A stretch of 64,000 nucleotides of DNA from Lelliottia sp. JS-SCA-14 (GCF_035593345.1 NZ_CP141606.1:1054001-1118000), one strand, 5' to 3'. Shown: positions 1 to 8,591, counted from the stretch's first letter. Notes: generated from the sequence alone by a model not told the origin. Program-made: numbers and translations.

Positions 1-2
1 GG

Positions 3-1157
3 GTCAGCTACTCCAAAACTTTCGACGAATACGACAGCCAGGTGACCTTCGCGGGCTACCGCTTCTCCGAGCGCGACTTTATGAGCATGTCGGAATATCT
101 CGACGCGCGCTACGGCAGCGGGGCGTCCCACAGCCCGAAAGAGAAATACACGCTCTCCTTCAACAAGCGCTTTCGCGAGCTGGGGCTGAGCACCTATCTG
201 AACTACAGCCACCAGACCTACTGGAACAGCGCCGACAACGATCGCCTGACGCTTTCGATGTCGCGTTACCTCGACGTTGGGCCGTTCAAAAACATGAGCG
301 TCTCCCTGTCGGTGTACCGCAGCGAGTACTACTCCCTGAAGGACGACGGGGCATATGTGTCGATCTCACTTCCGATTGGCAACGGCACATCCCTGAGCTA
401 CGGCGCCACCGTCAACCGCACGGATAACACCCATCGCGTCAGCTATTACAGTCGTCTGGATGAGCACAACAGCTTCCAGGTCAGCAGCGGGCTGTCGCGC
501 AGCGGGCCGACGGGCTACGGCTACTACACCTGGCAGGGCGACAGCACCCAGGTGCAGGCCAACGCCAGCTACCAGGCCGGCAGCTACAGCGCCCTGGGGA
601 TGACCCTCAACGGCGGTCTGACCATGACCACGGAGGGCGGGGCGGCGCATCGCTCCAACGCGCGCGGCGGAAGCCGGGTGCTGGTGGATACCGCAGGCGT
701 CAGCGGCGTGCCGGTGAAAGGCTTTGGCGCATCGGTCAAAACTAACCGCTTCGGCAAGGCGGTGATTGCGGATGTGAACAGCTACTACCGCAATCCGATC
801 CGCATCGACGTCGACAAACTGGACGAAAACGCCGACGTCACCCGCTCCGTTTCCCAGGCCACACTCACCGAAGGGGCCATCGGCTACCGCCAGTTTGATG
901 TGATTGCCGGGGGCAAAGCGATGGCCTTTATCCGTAAAGCCGACGGGAGCTATCCGCCGTTTGGCGCCTCCGTCGTGAATGACAAAAATCAGGAAACCGG
1001 CGTCGTGAACGACGAAGGGAGCGTCTGGCTGAGCGGCATCCAGGCCAATGGAAAAATGACCGTGAAATGGGACGGCAAAGCCCGCTGCGTGGTGAACCTG
1101 CCACCTGTCCTTCCGCAGGTACTGGATAACCTGCTTTTAACCTGTGCGCCGGAATGA
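3..1157 (+). CDS. Fimbrial outer-membrane usher, C-terminal part (5' end outside window)
   Basis: The reading frame is open from the first bases, so the gene begins upstream of the window and about 384 residues are visible. The visible part has alternating aromatic beta-barrel strands followed by a PapC-type C-terminal plug/C-domain region (GGSRVLVDTAGVSGVPVKG, then SYYRNPIRIDVDKL) and two C-terminal cysteines (ARCVV, LLTCAPE), as in ushers of the FimD/PapC family. Ushers form the outer-membrane pore that orders and secretes pilins handed over by a periplasmic chaperone. The stop overlaps an ATG of the chaperone gene. The frame is intact throughout. Which fimbrial type this is cannot be told without the upstream major subunit. 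Confidence 0.93.
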   Translation, partial: VSYSKTFDEYDSQVTFAGYRFSERDFMSMSEYLDARYGSGASHSPKEKYTLSFNKRFRELGLSTYLNYSHQTYWNSADNDRLTLSMSRYLDVGPFKNMSVSLSVYRSEYYSLKDDGAYVSISLPIGNGTSLSYGATVNRTDNTHRVSYYSRLDEHNSFQVSSGLSRSGPTGYGYYTWQGDSTQVQANASYQAGSYSALGMTLNGGLTMTTEGGAAHRSNARGGSRVLVDTAGVSGVPVKGFGASVKTNRFGKAVIADVNSYYRNPIRIDVDKLDENADVTRSVSQATLTEGAIGYRQFDVIAGGKAMAFIRKADGSYPPFGASVVNDKNQETGVVNDEGSVWLSGIQANGKMTVKWDGKARCVVNLPPVLPQVLDNLLLTCAPE

Positions 1158-1942
1158 ACCGGCCCGAACAAGAGATGAGCTTTGAGATGACGAATGTACG
1201 ATTGCATGCCCTGGCGGGCATCGCGCTGGCGTTTAGCGCTGTTGCGCACCAGGCCAACGCCGCCGTGGCGCTGGACCGTACCCGGGTGATTTTCGACGGC
1301 GCGGCGAAATCCGTCAGCCTGCGGATCACCAACGAAAACAAAACCCTGCCGTACCTGGCGCAGGGCTGGGTGGAAGATCCTCAGGGCAAAAAGATCACCG
1401 ATCCGCTGGTGTTGCTCCCGCCGGTTCAGCGCATCGAGCCGGGCGAGCAGAGCCAGATCAAGGTGCAATCCACCGCCGCGATCCAGCGTCTGCCCCAGGA
1501 TCGGGAGTCGCTGTTCTACTTCAATCTGCGTGAGATCCCGCCGAAAAGCACCAAACCTAACACCCTGCAGCTGGCGCTCCAGACCCGCATCAAGCTGTTC
1601 TATCGCCCGTCGGCCCTCGAGGTGAAGCGCACGGATTACGCCACGCCGTTCCAGGAACAGCTGACCCTGACGCGCGAAGGGGACAAGTACCGCATCACCA
1701 ATCCGACGCCGTATTACATCTCGCTGGTGAATGCGTCGTCGACGCTGACCGGCAAAGCCGCGGCCGGGTTTAAGCCGGTGATGGTCGAACCGAAAGGGCA
1801 GCTGGTTCTTGCACCTTCCGCATCGGCACTCGGCGGCGCGCCGGTCCTGACCTATGTGAACGACTTTGGTGGACGAGCGAAGCTGGTCTTTAGCTGCGGG
1901 GGCAACGCGTGTAAAGCCGTCCCGCAGGAAAAGAAAAAGTAA
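1154..1942 (+). CDS. Periplasmic fimbrial chaperone (PapD/FimC family)
   Basis: It delivers pilin subunits to the usher by donating its G1 strand. The protein carries a signal peptide (ALAGIALAFSAVAHQANA), then an Ig-like N-domain beginning VALDRTRVIFDG. The conserved Arg of that motif and the Lys of TRIKLFYRP match the pair that anchors the pilin C-terminus in PapD. The preceding LQLALQ segment is the G1 donor strand with alternating hydrophobics. A C-domain with two cysteines follows. Three in-frame ATGs are possible (1154, 1175, 1187). 1154 overlaps the usher stop, while 1187 has the better-placed purine-rich ribosome site (AAGAGATGAG) and the most compact signal peptide, so the true start may be 1187. 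Confidence 0.93.
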   Translation: MNRPEQEMSFEMTNVRLHALAGIALAFSAVAHQANAAVALDRTRVIFDGAAKSVSLRITNENKTLPYLAQGWVEDPQGKKITDPLVLLPPVQRIEPGEQSQIKVQSTAAIQRLPQDRESLFYFNLREIPPKSTKPNTLQLALQTRIKLFYRPSALEVKRTDYATPFQEQLTLTREGDKYRITNPTPYYISLVNASSTLTGKAAAGFKPVMVEPKGQLVLAPSASALGGAPVLTYVNDFGGRAKLVFSCGGNACKAVPQEKKK

Positions 1943-1961
1943 GCGATTTCGGGAGGGCTGA

Positions 1962-2546
1962 ATGAAATTCAGAGACTGGAAAAACGGGGGCGCGCTGGCG
2001 CTGCTCCTCGCCGCAGGACCCGCCGCCGCCGATGACGTGGCGCTGGTGGACGGCGAGTACGGGCTGCTGCAGGTTTACGGCGCGTTGACCGAGAGCGCCT
2101 GTCGGCTGGCGATGGAGTCGGCGTGGCAGGAGATCGACATGGGCACCATCGCCACCGGTGAGCTGAAAAAACCGGGCGATCAGGGCACGCCGGTACGCGT
2201 CGCGATCCGCCTGGAAGATTGCCTTCCGTCACCCGCGACGATCCGCGATGCCTGGAGCGGGGATCTGCTCTGGAGCCGCGATCAGCCCTCCGTCACCGTC
2301 AGCTTTGTGGCACCGGGCGAGGTGTTGAATCCCGGCCTGGTAAAAGTGTCCGGGACGAGCGGCGTGGCGCTGCGCCTGACCGATCGCTATCACCGTGATG
2401 TGCGTCTGGGAAGCGAAGGGCAGCCGCTGCTGCTCGAGCCGGGCGGCAACACGCTTTTCTACTATATCGCGCCGGAACGTACCGCTGCCCCGCTGGTGGC
2501 GGGCGCGTGGCATGCGCTGATCCACTTCAGGCTTAACTATGACTAG
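1962..2546 (+). CDS. Minor fimbrial subunit (type 1/Pap-like pilin)
   Basis: Secreted pilin of 194 residues with a short signal peptide ending in GPAAA. The first cysteine lies in TESACRLAMES and the second in LEDCLPS, which is the disulphide arrangement of pilins. The segment between them (WQEIDMGTIATGEL) matches the 'v.lG.v....l' pattern of type 1-family subunits. The C-terminus IHFRLNYD is the alternating hydrophobic strand recognised by the chaperone. The start follows a GGGAGGG ribosome site at about 1950. The last codons overlap the next pilin gene by 8 bp, so the two are probably translationally coupled. The exact adaptor role is not assignable. Confidence 0.85.
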   Translation: MKFRDWKNGGALALLLAAGPAAADDVALVDGEYGLLQVYGALTESACRLAMESAWQEIDMGTIATGELKKPGDQGTPVRVAIRLEDCLPSPATIRDAWSGDLLWSRDQPSVTVSFVAPGEVLNPGLVKVSGTSGVALRLTDRYHRDVRLGSEGQPLLLEPGGNTLFYYIAPERTAAPLVAGAWHALIHFRLNYD

Positions 2547-3021
2547 TTTCTTTCTTCGCCTGCTTTCAGGCGCATCTGCGCTCTTGCTGACACCCGTCTG
2601 TTTTGCCGCCCTGACGGTGAACGTGACGGGGGTGATCGTGGAAGGGGTCTGCGAGATCAACAACGGCGAAACCATTCACGTGGATTTCGGCAATAACCTG
2701 CAGTCGAAGCAGATCGACGGCGAGCATTTTATGCAGAACATCGACTACTCGCTGGCCTGCGAGGATCTGACCTCCAACGATCTGGAGATGCAGTTTGAAG
2801 GCACAGCCACTTCGTTCAGCGACGATTATCTCGGCACCGACCGGGAAGGGCTGGGCATCAAGCTGTACATGAACGGCGAGTCGATGCCGCTCAACACCTG
2901 GATGCCGTTCACCTGGCCGGAAGTGCCGGTGTTGCAGGCCGCACCGATGAAAGATGACGCGACCGAGGTGGAAACCGGGGTCTTTACCGCCTCCGCCACG
3001 CTGAAAATTCAGTACCAGTAA
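2539..3021 (+). CDS. Minor fimbrial subunit, PapF/MrpF-like adaptor
   Basis: Pilin of 160 residues with a signal peptide ending VCFA and the typical pilin start ALTVNVTGVIVEGVCEINNGETIHVDFGN. The cysteine pair (GVCEIN, LACED) and the motif VDFGN...IDG fit type 1/Pap-family minor subunits. The C-terminal ATLKIQYQ has the alternating hydrophobics and penultimate aromatic needed for chaperone binding. It overlaps the preceding pilin gene and is followed 14 bp later by the adhesin gene. By position it is probably the adaptor that joins the tip adhesin to the shaft, as PapF or MrpF/G do. That role is inferred from order only. Confidence 0.85.
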   Translation: MTSFFLRLLSGASALLLTPVCFAALTVNVTGVIVEGVCEINNGETIHVDFGNNLQSKQIDGEHFMQNIDYSLACEDLTSNDLEMQFEGTATSFSDDYLGTDREGLGIKLYMNGESMPLNTWMPFTWPEVPVLQAAPMKDDATEVETGVFTASATLKIQYQ

Positions 3022-3034
3022 GGGACACATTCTG

Positions 3035-3901
3035 ATGAAACGATTGCTGTACGCCATTATGTTGCTGGGAGGGCTGGCCTTTAGCCAGGCTGCGTCGGCG
3101 TCGATCTGGACATGGATTGACAGTCTTGCGACCTGCTCAAGCACCGCGACCTACTGCTACGACTACAGCTTTACCCTTGCCGACTGGGATGAGGAGGATT
3201 CCACCCCCAATCCCTGCTACGGCTTAACGGCATGCACGATTTTTGTCGGTCACCGGCACAACGCAGCCGGGACGTCTGGCCCGCGTACGCACCGTTCATG
3301 GGGGGCGGGTGTCTATCCGTTTTTATTGACGGCACAGACGCTGGGCGATCTCGGCAAAGAGATGAAAGCCATCTTCCCGATGCCTTACTCCTCCACTACG
3401 CGTCATAGCGGAAGTACGGTCGCCACCGAAGAGTGCGTCGGGTTCTTTTATGCCGCCGGAAAAAACCTCGGCAGCAACTCTTCGGAGGTGAATTCGACGA
3501 CCTTTGAGGGCTACCCGCTCATGCCCGGCAGTATTTGCGGCGCGGCCCCCGCCCCGAGCGGCTCCTGCGATTTCGACCAGGACGTACTGACCCTCGATCA
3601 CGGCACGCTGAGTCGCAAGGAGCTGGAAGGGCATGAAGTCAGTGAAAATGTCAGCATCAGCTGCACGACCTCGCAAACGCTGAAACTCTACATCTACTCC
3701 GCCGACAAAGTGGAGCTGCGCGACGACGGCAGTCTCTACTCAGAGCTCTACATGAACGACAACGTGCTCGGCACCTCGGGCTTTACCCTGGATGTGGAAG
3801 CCCAGGATAACGTGGTCGTGAAGTCGGTACTGCGCACCAATGGCACTCCGGAAGCGGGCGAGTTTTCGGGCTCAACGATTATGCTGATCACGGTGGAATA
3901 A
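3035..3901 (+). CDS. Fimbrial tip adhesin, MrpH class (zinc-binding)
   Basis: Two-domain adhesin of 288 residues. A signal peptide ending SASA is followed by a cysteine-rich receptor domain (about 24-170) and a C-terminal pilin domain (about 175-288) beginning GSCDFDQD and ending in a hydrophobic strand (STIMLITVE). The receptor domain contains VGHRH (His73, His75) and TTRHSG (His124). These match in spacing and context the three zinc-coordinating histidines of Proteus mirabilis MrpH, the adhesin that needs zinc for biofilm formation. NPCYG and the ECVGFFY stretch also match MrpH as I recall it. The family assignment rests on remembered sequence. The stop codon overlaps the next ATG (TAATG). 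Confidence 0.88.
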   Translation: MKRLLYAIMLLGGLAFSQAASASIWTWIDSLATCSSTATYCYDYSFTLADWDEEDSTPNPCYGLTACTIFVGHRHNAAGTSGPRTHRSWGAGVYPFLLTAQTLGDLGKEMKAIFPMPYSSTTRHSGSTVATEECVGFFYAAGKNLGSNSSEVNSTTFEGYPLMPGSICGAAPAPSGSCDFDQDVLTLDHGTLSRKELEGHEVSENVSISCTTSQTLKLYIYSADKVELRDDGSLYSELYMNDNVLGTSGFTLDVEAQDNVVVKSVLRTNGTPEAGEFSGSTIMLITVE

Positions 3902-4674
3902 TGAAAAATCCTGAATCGTCTTTAAGCAGTGTCGATCTCTACTGCGCCCTGATGATGGGGGAGATTGTTCCCTATTATCAGCCGGTGATTGACGCCGGAA
4001 CCCAATCCCTTCACGGGCTGGAAGTGCTGATGCGCTGGGCGCTGGCCGACGTGGACTCAACGCCCGTCGATCTGATTGCTGCGTTTGAAGAGCAAGGGCT
4101 GATGCCAGAGATGACCCAGCATCTGCTGCGCCAGGTGGCGGAAGATATTAATGAACTGGATGCGCTGCTGCCAGACGGGTTACATCTCTCTTTTAACGCC
4201 AGCCCGGCGCAAATTGAAAAGCCCGGTTTTGTTTTCGATACGCTGTCGTTTCTTGCCGCCCTGCCGCTGGAGAAATATCGCCTGGTGGTGGAAGTCACCG
4301 AATCGCAGCCCCTGGCGAATACGCCGGAAGTGGCGGGGACAATCCTGAAATTACAGCTGGCGGATGTCGCCGTCTATTTTGATGATTTTGGCACCGGCTG
4401 TGCAAACCTGAATTGCATTGAACAATTCAATGTCGATGGATTAAAAATCGACCGCTTATTTGTCGAAGGATTATCGTCAGGCGCGCGTTCCGCGTCGATT
4501 ATTTCCCTGATTGCCAGTCTTGCCCAGTCGCAAAAAATGGATGTCATCGCCGAAGGCGTTGAAACAGCGTGCCAGTCGCAGGCACTGTGTGAAATGGGAA
4601 TTCAGATCCAACAGGGCTATCTATTTTCAAATGCATTAAGTAAAACGCAATTACAACAATACCTTGCGGCCTGA
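3901..4674 (+). CDS. EAL-domain cyclic-di-GMP phosphodiesterase
   Basis: Stand-alone EAL protein of 257 residues that would hydrolyse cyclic-di-GMP to pGpG. The signature is EVL (Glu41-Leu43) rather than EAL. The other catalytic and metal positions appear present: Asn99 (SFNASP), Glu131/Glu134 (VEVTES), Asp161-Asp162 (DDFGTG), Lys182 (LKIDR), Glu218/Glu221 (AEGVET) and Gln238 (QQGY). It is therefore predicted to be active. There is no membrane or sensor domain. The ATG overlaps the adhesin stop, so it belongs to the fimbrial operon, a layout reminiscent of type 3 fimbriae, where mrkJ encodes a phosphodiesterase. The 3' third is visibly more AT-rich than the pilin genes. Confidence 0.93.
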   Translation: MKNPESSLSSVDLYCALMMGEIVPYYQPVIDAGTQSLHGLEVLMRWALADVDSTPVDLIAAFEEQGLMPEMTQHLLRQVAEDINELDALLPDGLHLSFNASPAQIEKPGFVFDTLSFLAALPLEKYRLVVEVTESQPLANTPEVAGTILKLQLADVAVYFDDFGTGCANLNCIEQFNVDGLKIDRLFVEGLSSGARSASIISLIASLAQSQKMDVIAEGVETACQSQALCEMGIQIQQGYLFSNALSKTQLQQYLAA

Positions 4675-4731
4675 ATTGAATATTACCATCGGAACAATGT
4701 GGTTTATTAGTTTGGTTGATTTTCTGGTGTT

Positions 4732-4760
4732 TTGTCACCCTTATTCATATACGCTAAAAT
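4732..4760 (+). promoter_or_regulatory. Sigma-70-type promoter for the membrane regulator
   Basis: A TTGTCA -35 element at 4732-4737 and a TAAAAT -10 element at 4755-4760 are separated by exactly 17 bp. The element lies 60 bp upstream of the ATG at 4820, in the 145-bp gap after the EAL gene. This suggests the regulator pair has its own promoter as well as any read-through. Confidence 0.55.
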
Positions 4761-4819
4761 GGTTATTGGCATTATCGCCATAAAAAGTGTGGATTAATAT
4801 TGGAGCTGGTGACAGTGCT

Positions 4820-5557
4820 ATGCATTTTATAATAAACAAAAAGGTCTCTTTCAAAGTGGCGGAGAGGACGATTTCGGATGATAAAGATCAGCATTTGCTT
4901 TCCAATCCGGCGTGTCGGCTTTTACTGGTACTTCTGGAGAATAATAATAAGCTCATGACGCGAGAGGATCTCTTGCAGAAGGTGTGGGGAGATTTTGGAT
5001 TGACGCCCTCGAGCAATAGTCTGAACAATAATGTCAGCATACTGCGCAAGATTTTTTCAGAATTCGACATTCACGATGTCCTGAAAACCATCCCCAAACA
5101 GGGGTTTGCCTTGATGCTTGACGATCTGCAATTTAATGAGAAATCCAGAGACTATATGGTGATGCAGGCCATTTCTCAGCCAGATAAGGAGCCGGGTGTC
5201 AATAAGAGCTGGCTGATAGGTGCGGGCGCGACGCTGGTGATGATTATTGCCGTTGTGGTCGCGCTGTATCTCAATTTTTTTACTAAGCGTGAAGAGGTCA
5301 TTTTTTACAAACAAGTGAATGCGTGCAAAATTTACTATTTCAATAACGTCAATGTGGATCGTGTCGAACGCTATTTCGCGGACGGTAAAGGCGTAAGGTT
5401 ATTACAGAAATGCGCGACCCCACATAATATCTATTACGATGACAGTAAGCTCCATGAAAAAACGGACCTTCTTGAAATCATTGTCGCAAAATGCACGCTG
5501 GATGTGAAAGGGGCTCTGGGTGAATGTAAAAACTACATCACGACTAAAGGTGATTAG
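4820..5557 (+). CDS. ToxR/CadC-like transmembrane transcriptional regulator
   Basis: 245 residues. The N-terminal part (about 1-95) is an OmpR/ToxR-type winged helix: LLSNPACRLLLVLLENNNKL, then TREDLLQKVWG, a recognition helix around SLNNNVSILRKIF, and the wing KTIPKQGFAL. One transmembrane segment (SWLIGAGATLVMIIAVVVAL) follows, then a roughly 90-residue periplasmic domain with several cysteines, which may form redox-sensitive disulphides. It would bind DNA from the inner membrane. A GTG at 4787 is in frame, but the ATG at 4820 has a GGTGA site at suitable distance. It overlaps the next gene by 38 bp, as expected of a regulator/effector pair such as marT-fidL or toxRS. Confidence 0.85.
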   Translation: MHFIINKKVSFKVAERTISDDKDQHLLSNPACRLLLVLLENNNKLMTREDLLQKVWGDFGLTPSSNSLNNNVSILRKIFSEFDIHDVLKTIPKQGFALMLDDLQFNEKSRDYMVMQAISQPDKEPGVNKSWLIGAGATLVMIIAVVVALYLNFFTKREEVIFYKQVNACKIYYFNNVNVDRVERYFADGKGVRLLQKCATPHNIYYDDSKLHEKTDLLEIIVAKCTLDVKGALGECKNYITTKGD

Positions 5558-6005
5558 TCTTGTTGCGCTGTTGATTATCTTGTTTGTGGGGGCGCTGCTT
5601 TACGTACCGAAGAGTAAAAGCGATCTCGATTGTACTGCCGATATCCATCTCACGATGGACAGTAACGAGGAAAAACTGGATGCCCGAATTCATCTCGTGG
5701 TCCATTTTGTCCCGGATGCGCGCAGCTATATTACCGAGTATGGGGTAGTGAATTACGGTGATAAACGCTATATCGTCGATCGCTATGTGCGGCTACGATA
5801 TTCCGATGACAGTAACCACAATTTTGTTGAATTCCAGCGCGAAGGGATTGATAAAAACAGTGGTGAAACCTTGCCTGAATTTCTGTCGCAAAAGCTCACC
5901 TCGGCACAAAAAGTGTTTTTCTTTAAAGTAAGGAAATTACACAACGAAATCTGGAGTATTAGCGATTTACGGCGAACCGTACTGGTATGCGCTAAAACTG
6001 AATAA
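5520..6005 (+). CDS. FidL-like single-pass membrane protein
   Basis: 161 residues starting at GTG inside the preceding gene (38-bp overlap). One N-terminal transmembrane helix (about 9-29, VISLVALLIILFVGALLYV) is followed by a soluble domain predicted to be periplasmic. It contains CTADIHLTMDS near the start and VLVCAKTE at the end, so one cysteine lies at each end. Size, topology and position behind a ToxR-like regulator match FidL, the partner of Salmonella MarT. By analogy with ToxS it may stabilise or modulate the regulator. Function is inferred from arrangement only. Confidence 0.72.
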   Translation: MNVKTTSRLKVISLVALLIILFVGALLYVPKSKSDLDCTADIHLTMDSNEEKLDARIHLVVHFVPDARSYITEYGVVNYGDKRYIVDRYVRLRYSDDSNHNFVEFQREGIDKNSGETLPEFLSQKLTSAQKVFFFKVRKLHNEIWSISDLRRTVLVCAKTE

Positions 6006-6119
6006 CGCGGTATCTCATTAGTTTTCATTGATAATTGCCTGTCCTGGCCCTGTGAATATCAAGGGCCAGCGTTTTCCTGTGCCTTTTTCTGACTGATATA
6101 AGCTTGATGGTGTAATCGA

Positions 6120-6710
6120 ATGTCTTCTATGGTGTTAATAACAAAAGATAACTATTTGTATAATGGAATAAAGCAATTCCTGCCGGTTCGTCGTTTGCAG
6201 GAGATTATCTATTCCAAAGAACATTCGAGCGAATGTTTGGTGTTAATAGATAGCCGGGTTTCGTTACGTTATCTCGAAGATGTCTATTTATGGTTATCCG
6301 CCCTGTTCGATAAAACCAAAGCGCTGGTCCTGAAAATGGAGAGCGAAACCTGTCAGGTCTCGCCCATGCCAAGACGACATAACGCTGTCGATATGAAATC
6401 CCCCGGGGAACAGATCGCCTGCGACATTTTGAGCGAGCTTGAAACGTTTTCTGCCGATAAATGGCAGCGGAAAATTTATGTTGAAATCAATGAGCGCGAG
6501 ACGACGTTAATCAGGAGCTTACTGGCGGATATAGACGTTGAGGAGATCGCCGAACGGCTGTGTTGCTCTTATAAGCAGGTCTATAAATTACGCGACAAAA
6601 TGTGCCAGAGGTTAAATGCCAAACACTTCTATATGGTCTGCCTGTATGTGTTTCGCCACGACCTGCTTAACCGGGAATACCTTCTGCCCACCACCTGGCT
6701 GCGGGGATAA
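6120..6710 (+). CDS. LuxR-family (GerE-type HTH) transcriptional regulator
   Basis: 196 residues. The C-terminal 65 residues form a LuxR/GerE helix-turn-helix: INERETTLIRSLLADIDVEEIAERL, then CSYKQVYKLRDKMCQRLNAKH. The N-terminal part (SMVLITKDNYLYNGIKQFL...VLIDSRVS) looks like a degenerate receiver-like domain without a recognisable phospho-acceptor set, as in several fimbrial regulators. It is AT-rich relative to the pilin genes. It is the last gene of the island and is followed by the tau operon, 138 bp downstream. A LuxR-type gene together with an EAL gene beside fimbriae recalls mrkI/mrkJ. Whether it controls this operon is inference. Confidence 0.82.
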   Translation: MSSMVLITKDNYLYNGIKQFLPVRRLQEIIYSKEHSSECLVLIDSRVSLRYLEDVYLWLSALFDKTKALVLKMESETCQVSPMPRRHNAVDMKSPGEQIACDILSELETFSADKWQRKIYVEINERETTLIRSLLADIDVEEIAERLCCSYKQVYKLRDKMCQRLNAKHFYMVCLYVFRHDLLNREYLLPTTWLRG

Positions 6711-6848
6711 ATCGGGTTATCCGTTTTTTCACTTTGCTTTGCACTTCTTTATCTAAAAACCGTTTGGAATGACAGATTCTTTTTTATTCCTTTATCAAAA
6801 TTCCTGCGCCAGAAATACTGCTCCCATAACAAGAGGGGAGCAGACACT

Positions 6849-7811
6849 ATGGCAATTTCATCGCGTATTACCTTACTCGGCGCACTGGCGCTGTGGGCAT
6901 TTCAGGCGCAGGCGGTCGATGTGACCGTCGCGTATCAAACCTCCGCGGAACCGGCGAAAGTCGCGCAGGCGGACAACACCTTTGCCAAAGAGAGCGGCGC
7001 AAAAGTTGACTGGCGCAAGTTCGACAGCGGCGCGAGCATCGTCCGGGCACTGGCATCGGGGGATGTGCAGATCGGCAACCTCGGCTCAAGCCCGCTGGCG
7101 GTAGCGGCCAGCCAGCAAGTGCCGATTGAAGTCTTCCTTCTCGCCTCGCAGCTCGGGAATTCCGAAGCGCTGGTGGTGAAGAAAAATATCACCAAACCGG
7201 AAGATCTGATCGGTAAGCGCATCGCAGTGCCCTTTATCTCAACCACCCACTACAGCCTGCTGGCGGCCCTCAAACACTGGGGGATCAAACCCGGTCAGGT
7301 GCAGATTCTGAACCTGCAGCCACCGGCGATTATCGCCGCCTGGCAGCGCGGGGATATCGACGGGGCCTACGTCTGGGCTCCGGCAGTGAACGAACTGGAA
7401 AAAGACGGCACCGTGCTGACCGACTCGGAAAAAGTGGGCCAGTGGGGCGCGCCGACGCTGGACGTCTGGGTGGTTCGCAAGGACTTTGCCGAGAAGCATC
7501 CTGAAGTGGTGAAAGCCTTCGCCAAAAGCGCCATCGATGCCCAGCAGCCGTATATCGAAAATCCGGACGAGTGGCTGAAACAGCCGGCGAATCTGGAAAA
7601 ACTCTCGCGCCTGAGCGGCGTCCCTGAATCCGACGTGCCGGGGCTGGTGAAAGGTAATACCTACCTGACGCCTGCGCAACAGGTGCAGCAGCTGTCGGGC
7701 CCGGTGAATAAGGCGATTGTCGACACTGCCGGGTTCCTGAAAGAGCAGGGCAAAGTGCCTGCGGTGGCGGCGGATTACAGCCAGTTCGTGACCGATCGCT
7801 TTGTGAAGTAA
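6849..7811 (+). CDS. tauA: Taurine ABC transporter, periplasmic binding protein
   Basis: 320 residues with a signal peptide ending AQA at about residue 22, then the SsuA/TauA-type solute-binding fold (VDVTVAYQTSAEPAKVAQAD). It captures taurine in the periplasm for TauBC. First gene of tauABCD, 12 bp before tauB. An AGGGGAG ribosome site precedes the ATG. The 138-bp upstream gap contains AT-rich sequence where Cbl/CysB-dependent activation is known in E. coli; I could not assign specific boxes. Confidence 0.97.
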   Translation: MAISSRITLLGALALWAFQAQAVDVTVAYQTSAEPAKVAQADNTFAKESGAKVDWRKFDSGASIVRALASGDVQIGNLGSSPLAVAASQQVPIEVFLLASQLGNSEALVVKKNITKPEDLIGKRIAVPFISTTHYSLLAALKHWGIKPGQVQILNLQPPAIIAAWQRGDIDGAYVWAPAVNELEKDGTVLTDSEKVGQWGAPTLDVWVVRKDFAEKHPEVVKAFAKSAIDAQQPYIENPDEWLKQPANLEKLSRLSGVPESDVPGLVKGNTYLTPAQQVQQLSGPVNKAIVDTAGFLKEQGKVPAVAADYSQFVTDRFVK

Positions 7812-7823
7812 CGGGAGGCCGTG

Positions 7824-8591
7824 ATGCTGCAAATAACAAACCTGTCTGCCAGCTACGGCGGGAAGCCCGCGCTGGAGGATATCAATCTGACGCTGGACAG
7901 CGGAGAGCTGCTGGTGGTGCTTGGGCCGTCCGGCTGCGGGAAAACCACGCTGCTTAATCTGATCGCCGGGTTTGTTCCGTATCAGCACGGTACCATTCAT
8001 CTGGAAGGTAAACGGGTGAAAGGCCCCGGCGCGGAGCGCGGCGTGGTCTTCCAGAGTGAAGGATTACTGCCCTGGCGCAACGTGCAGGAGAATGTCGCCT
8101 TCGGTCTGCAACTGGCGGGGACCGAGCGCGCGCAGCGCCTTGAAACGGCGCGCCAGATGCTGAAAAAAGTGGGGCTGGAAGGGGCGGAAAAACGCTTCAT
8201 CTGGCAGCTCTCGGGCGGGCAGCGTCAGCGCGTGGGGATTGCTCGTGCGCTGGCGGCGAATCCTCAGCTGTTGCTGCTGGATGAACCTTTCGGTGCGCTG
8301 GACGCCTTCACCCGCGAACAGATGCAAACCCTGCTCCTGCGCCTGTGGCACGAGACCGGCAAGCAGGTGCTGCTGATTACCCATGACATCGAAGAAGCGG
8401 TGTTTATGGCGACCGAGCTGGTGCTGCTTTCGCCGGGGCCGGGCCGGGTGCTGGAGCGCCTGCCGCTGGACTTTGCCCGTCGCTTTGTCGCGGGAGAGCC
8501 GGTGCGCAGCATCAAATCCGATCCGCAGTTTATCGCTCAGCGCGAATATGTGTTGAGCCGTGTGTTTGAGCAGCGGGAGGCGTTCTCATGA
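7824..8591 (+). CDS. tauB: Taurine ABC transporter, ATP-binding subunit
   Basis: 255 residues, nearly identical to E. coli TauB as remembered. Walker A is GPSGCGKTT, the ABC signature is [15 protein letters not shown] and Walker B is [12 protein letters not shown], followed by the switch His in LITHD. It powers taurine import through TauC. The ATG at 7824 is preceded by GGGAGG. A GTG one codon earlier is in frame but less likely. The 3' end overlaps tauC by 4 bp (ATGA). Confidence 0.97.
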   Translation: MLQITNLSASYGGKPALEDINLTLDSGELLVVLGPSGCGKTTLLNLIAGFVPYQHGTIHLEGKRVKGPGAERGVVFQSEGLLPWRNVQENVAFGLQLAGTERAQRLETARQMLKKVGLEGAEKRFIWQLSGGQRQRVGIARALAANPQLLLLDEPFGALDAFTREQMQTLLLRLWHETGKQVLLITHDIEEAVFMATELVLLSPGPGRVLERLPLDFARRFVAGEPVRSIKSDPQFIAQREYVLSRVFEQREAFS

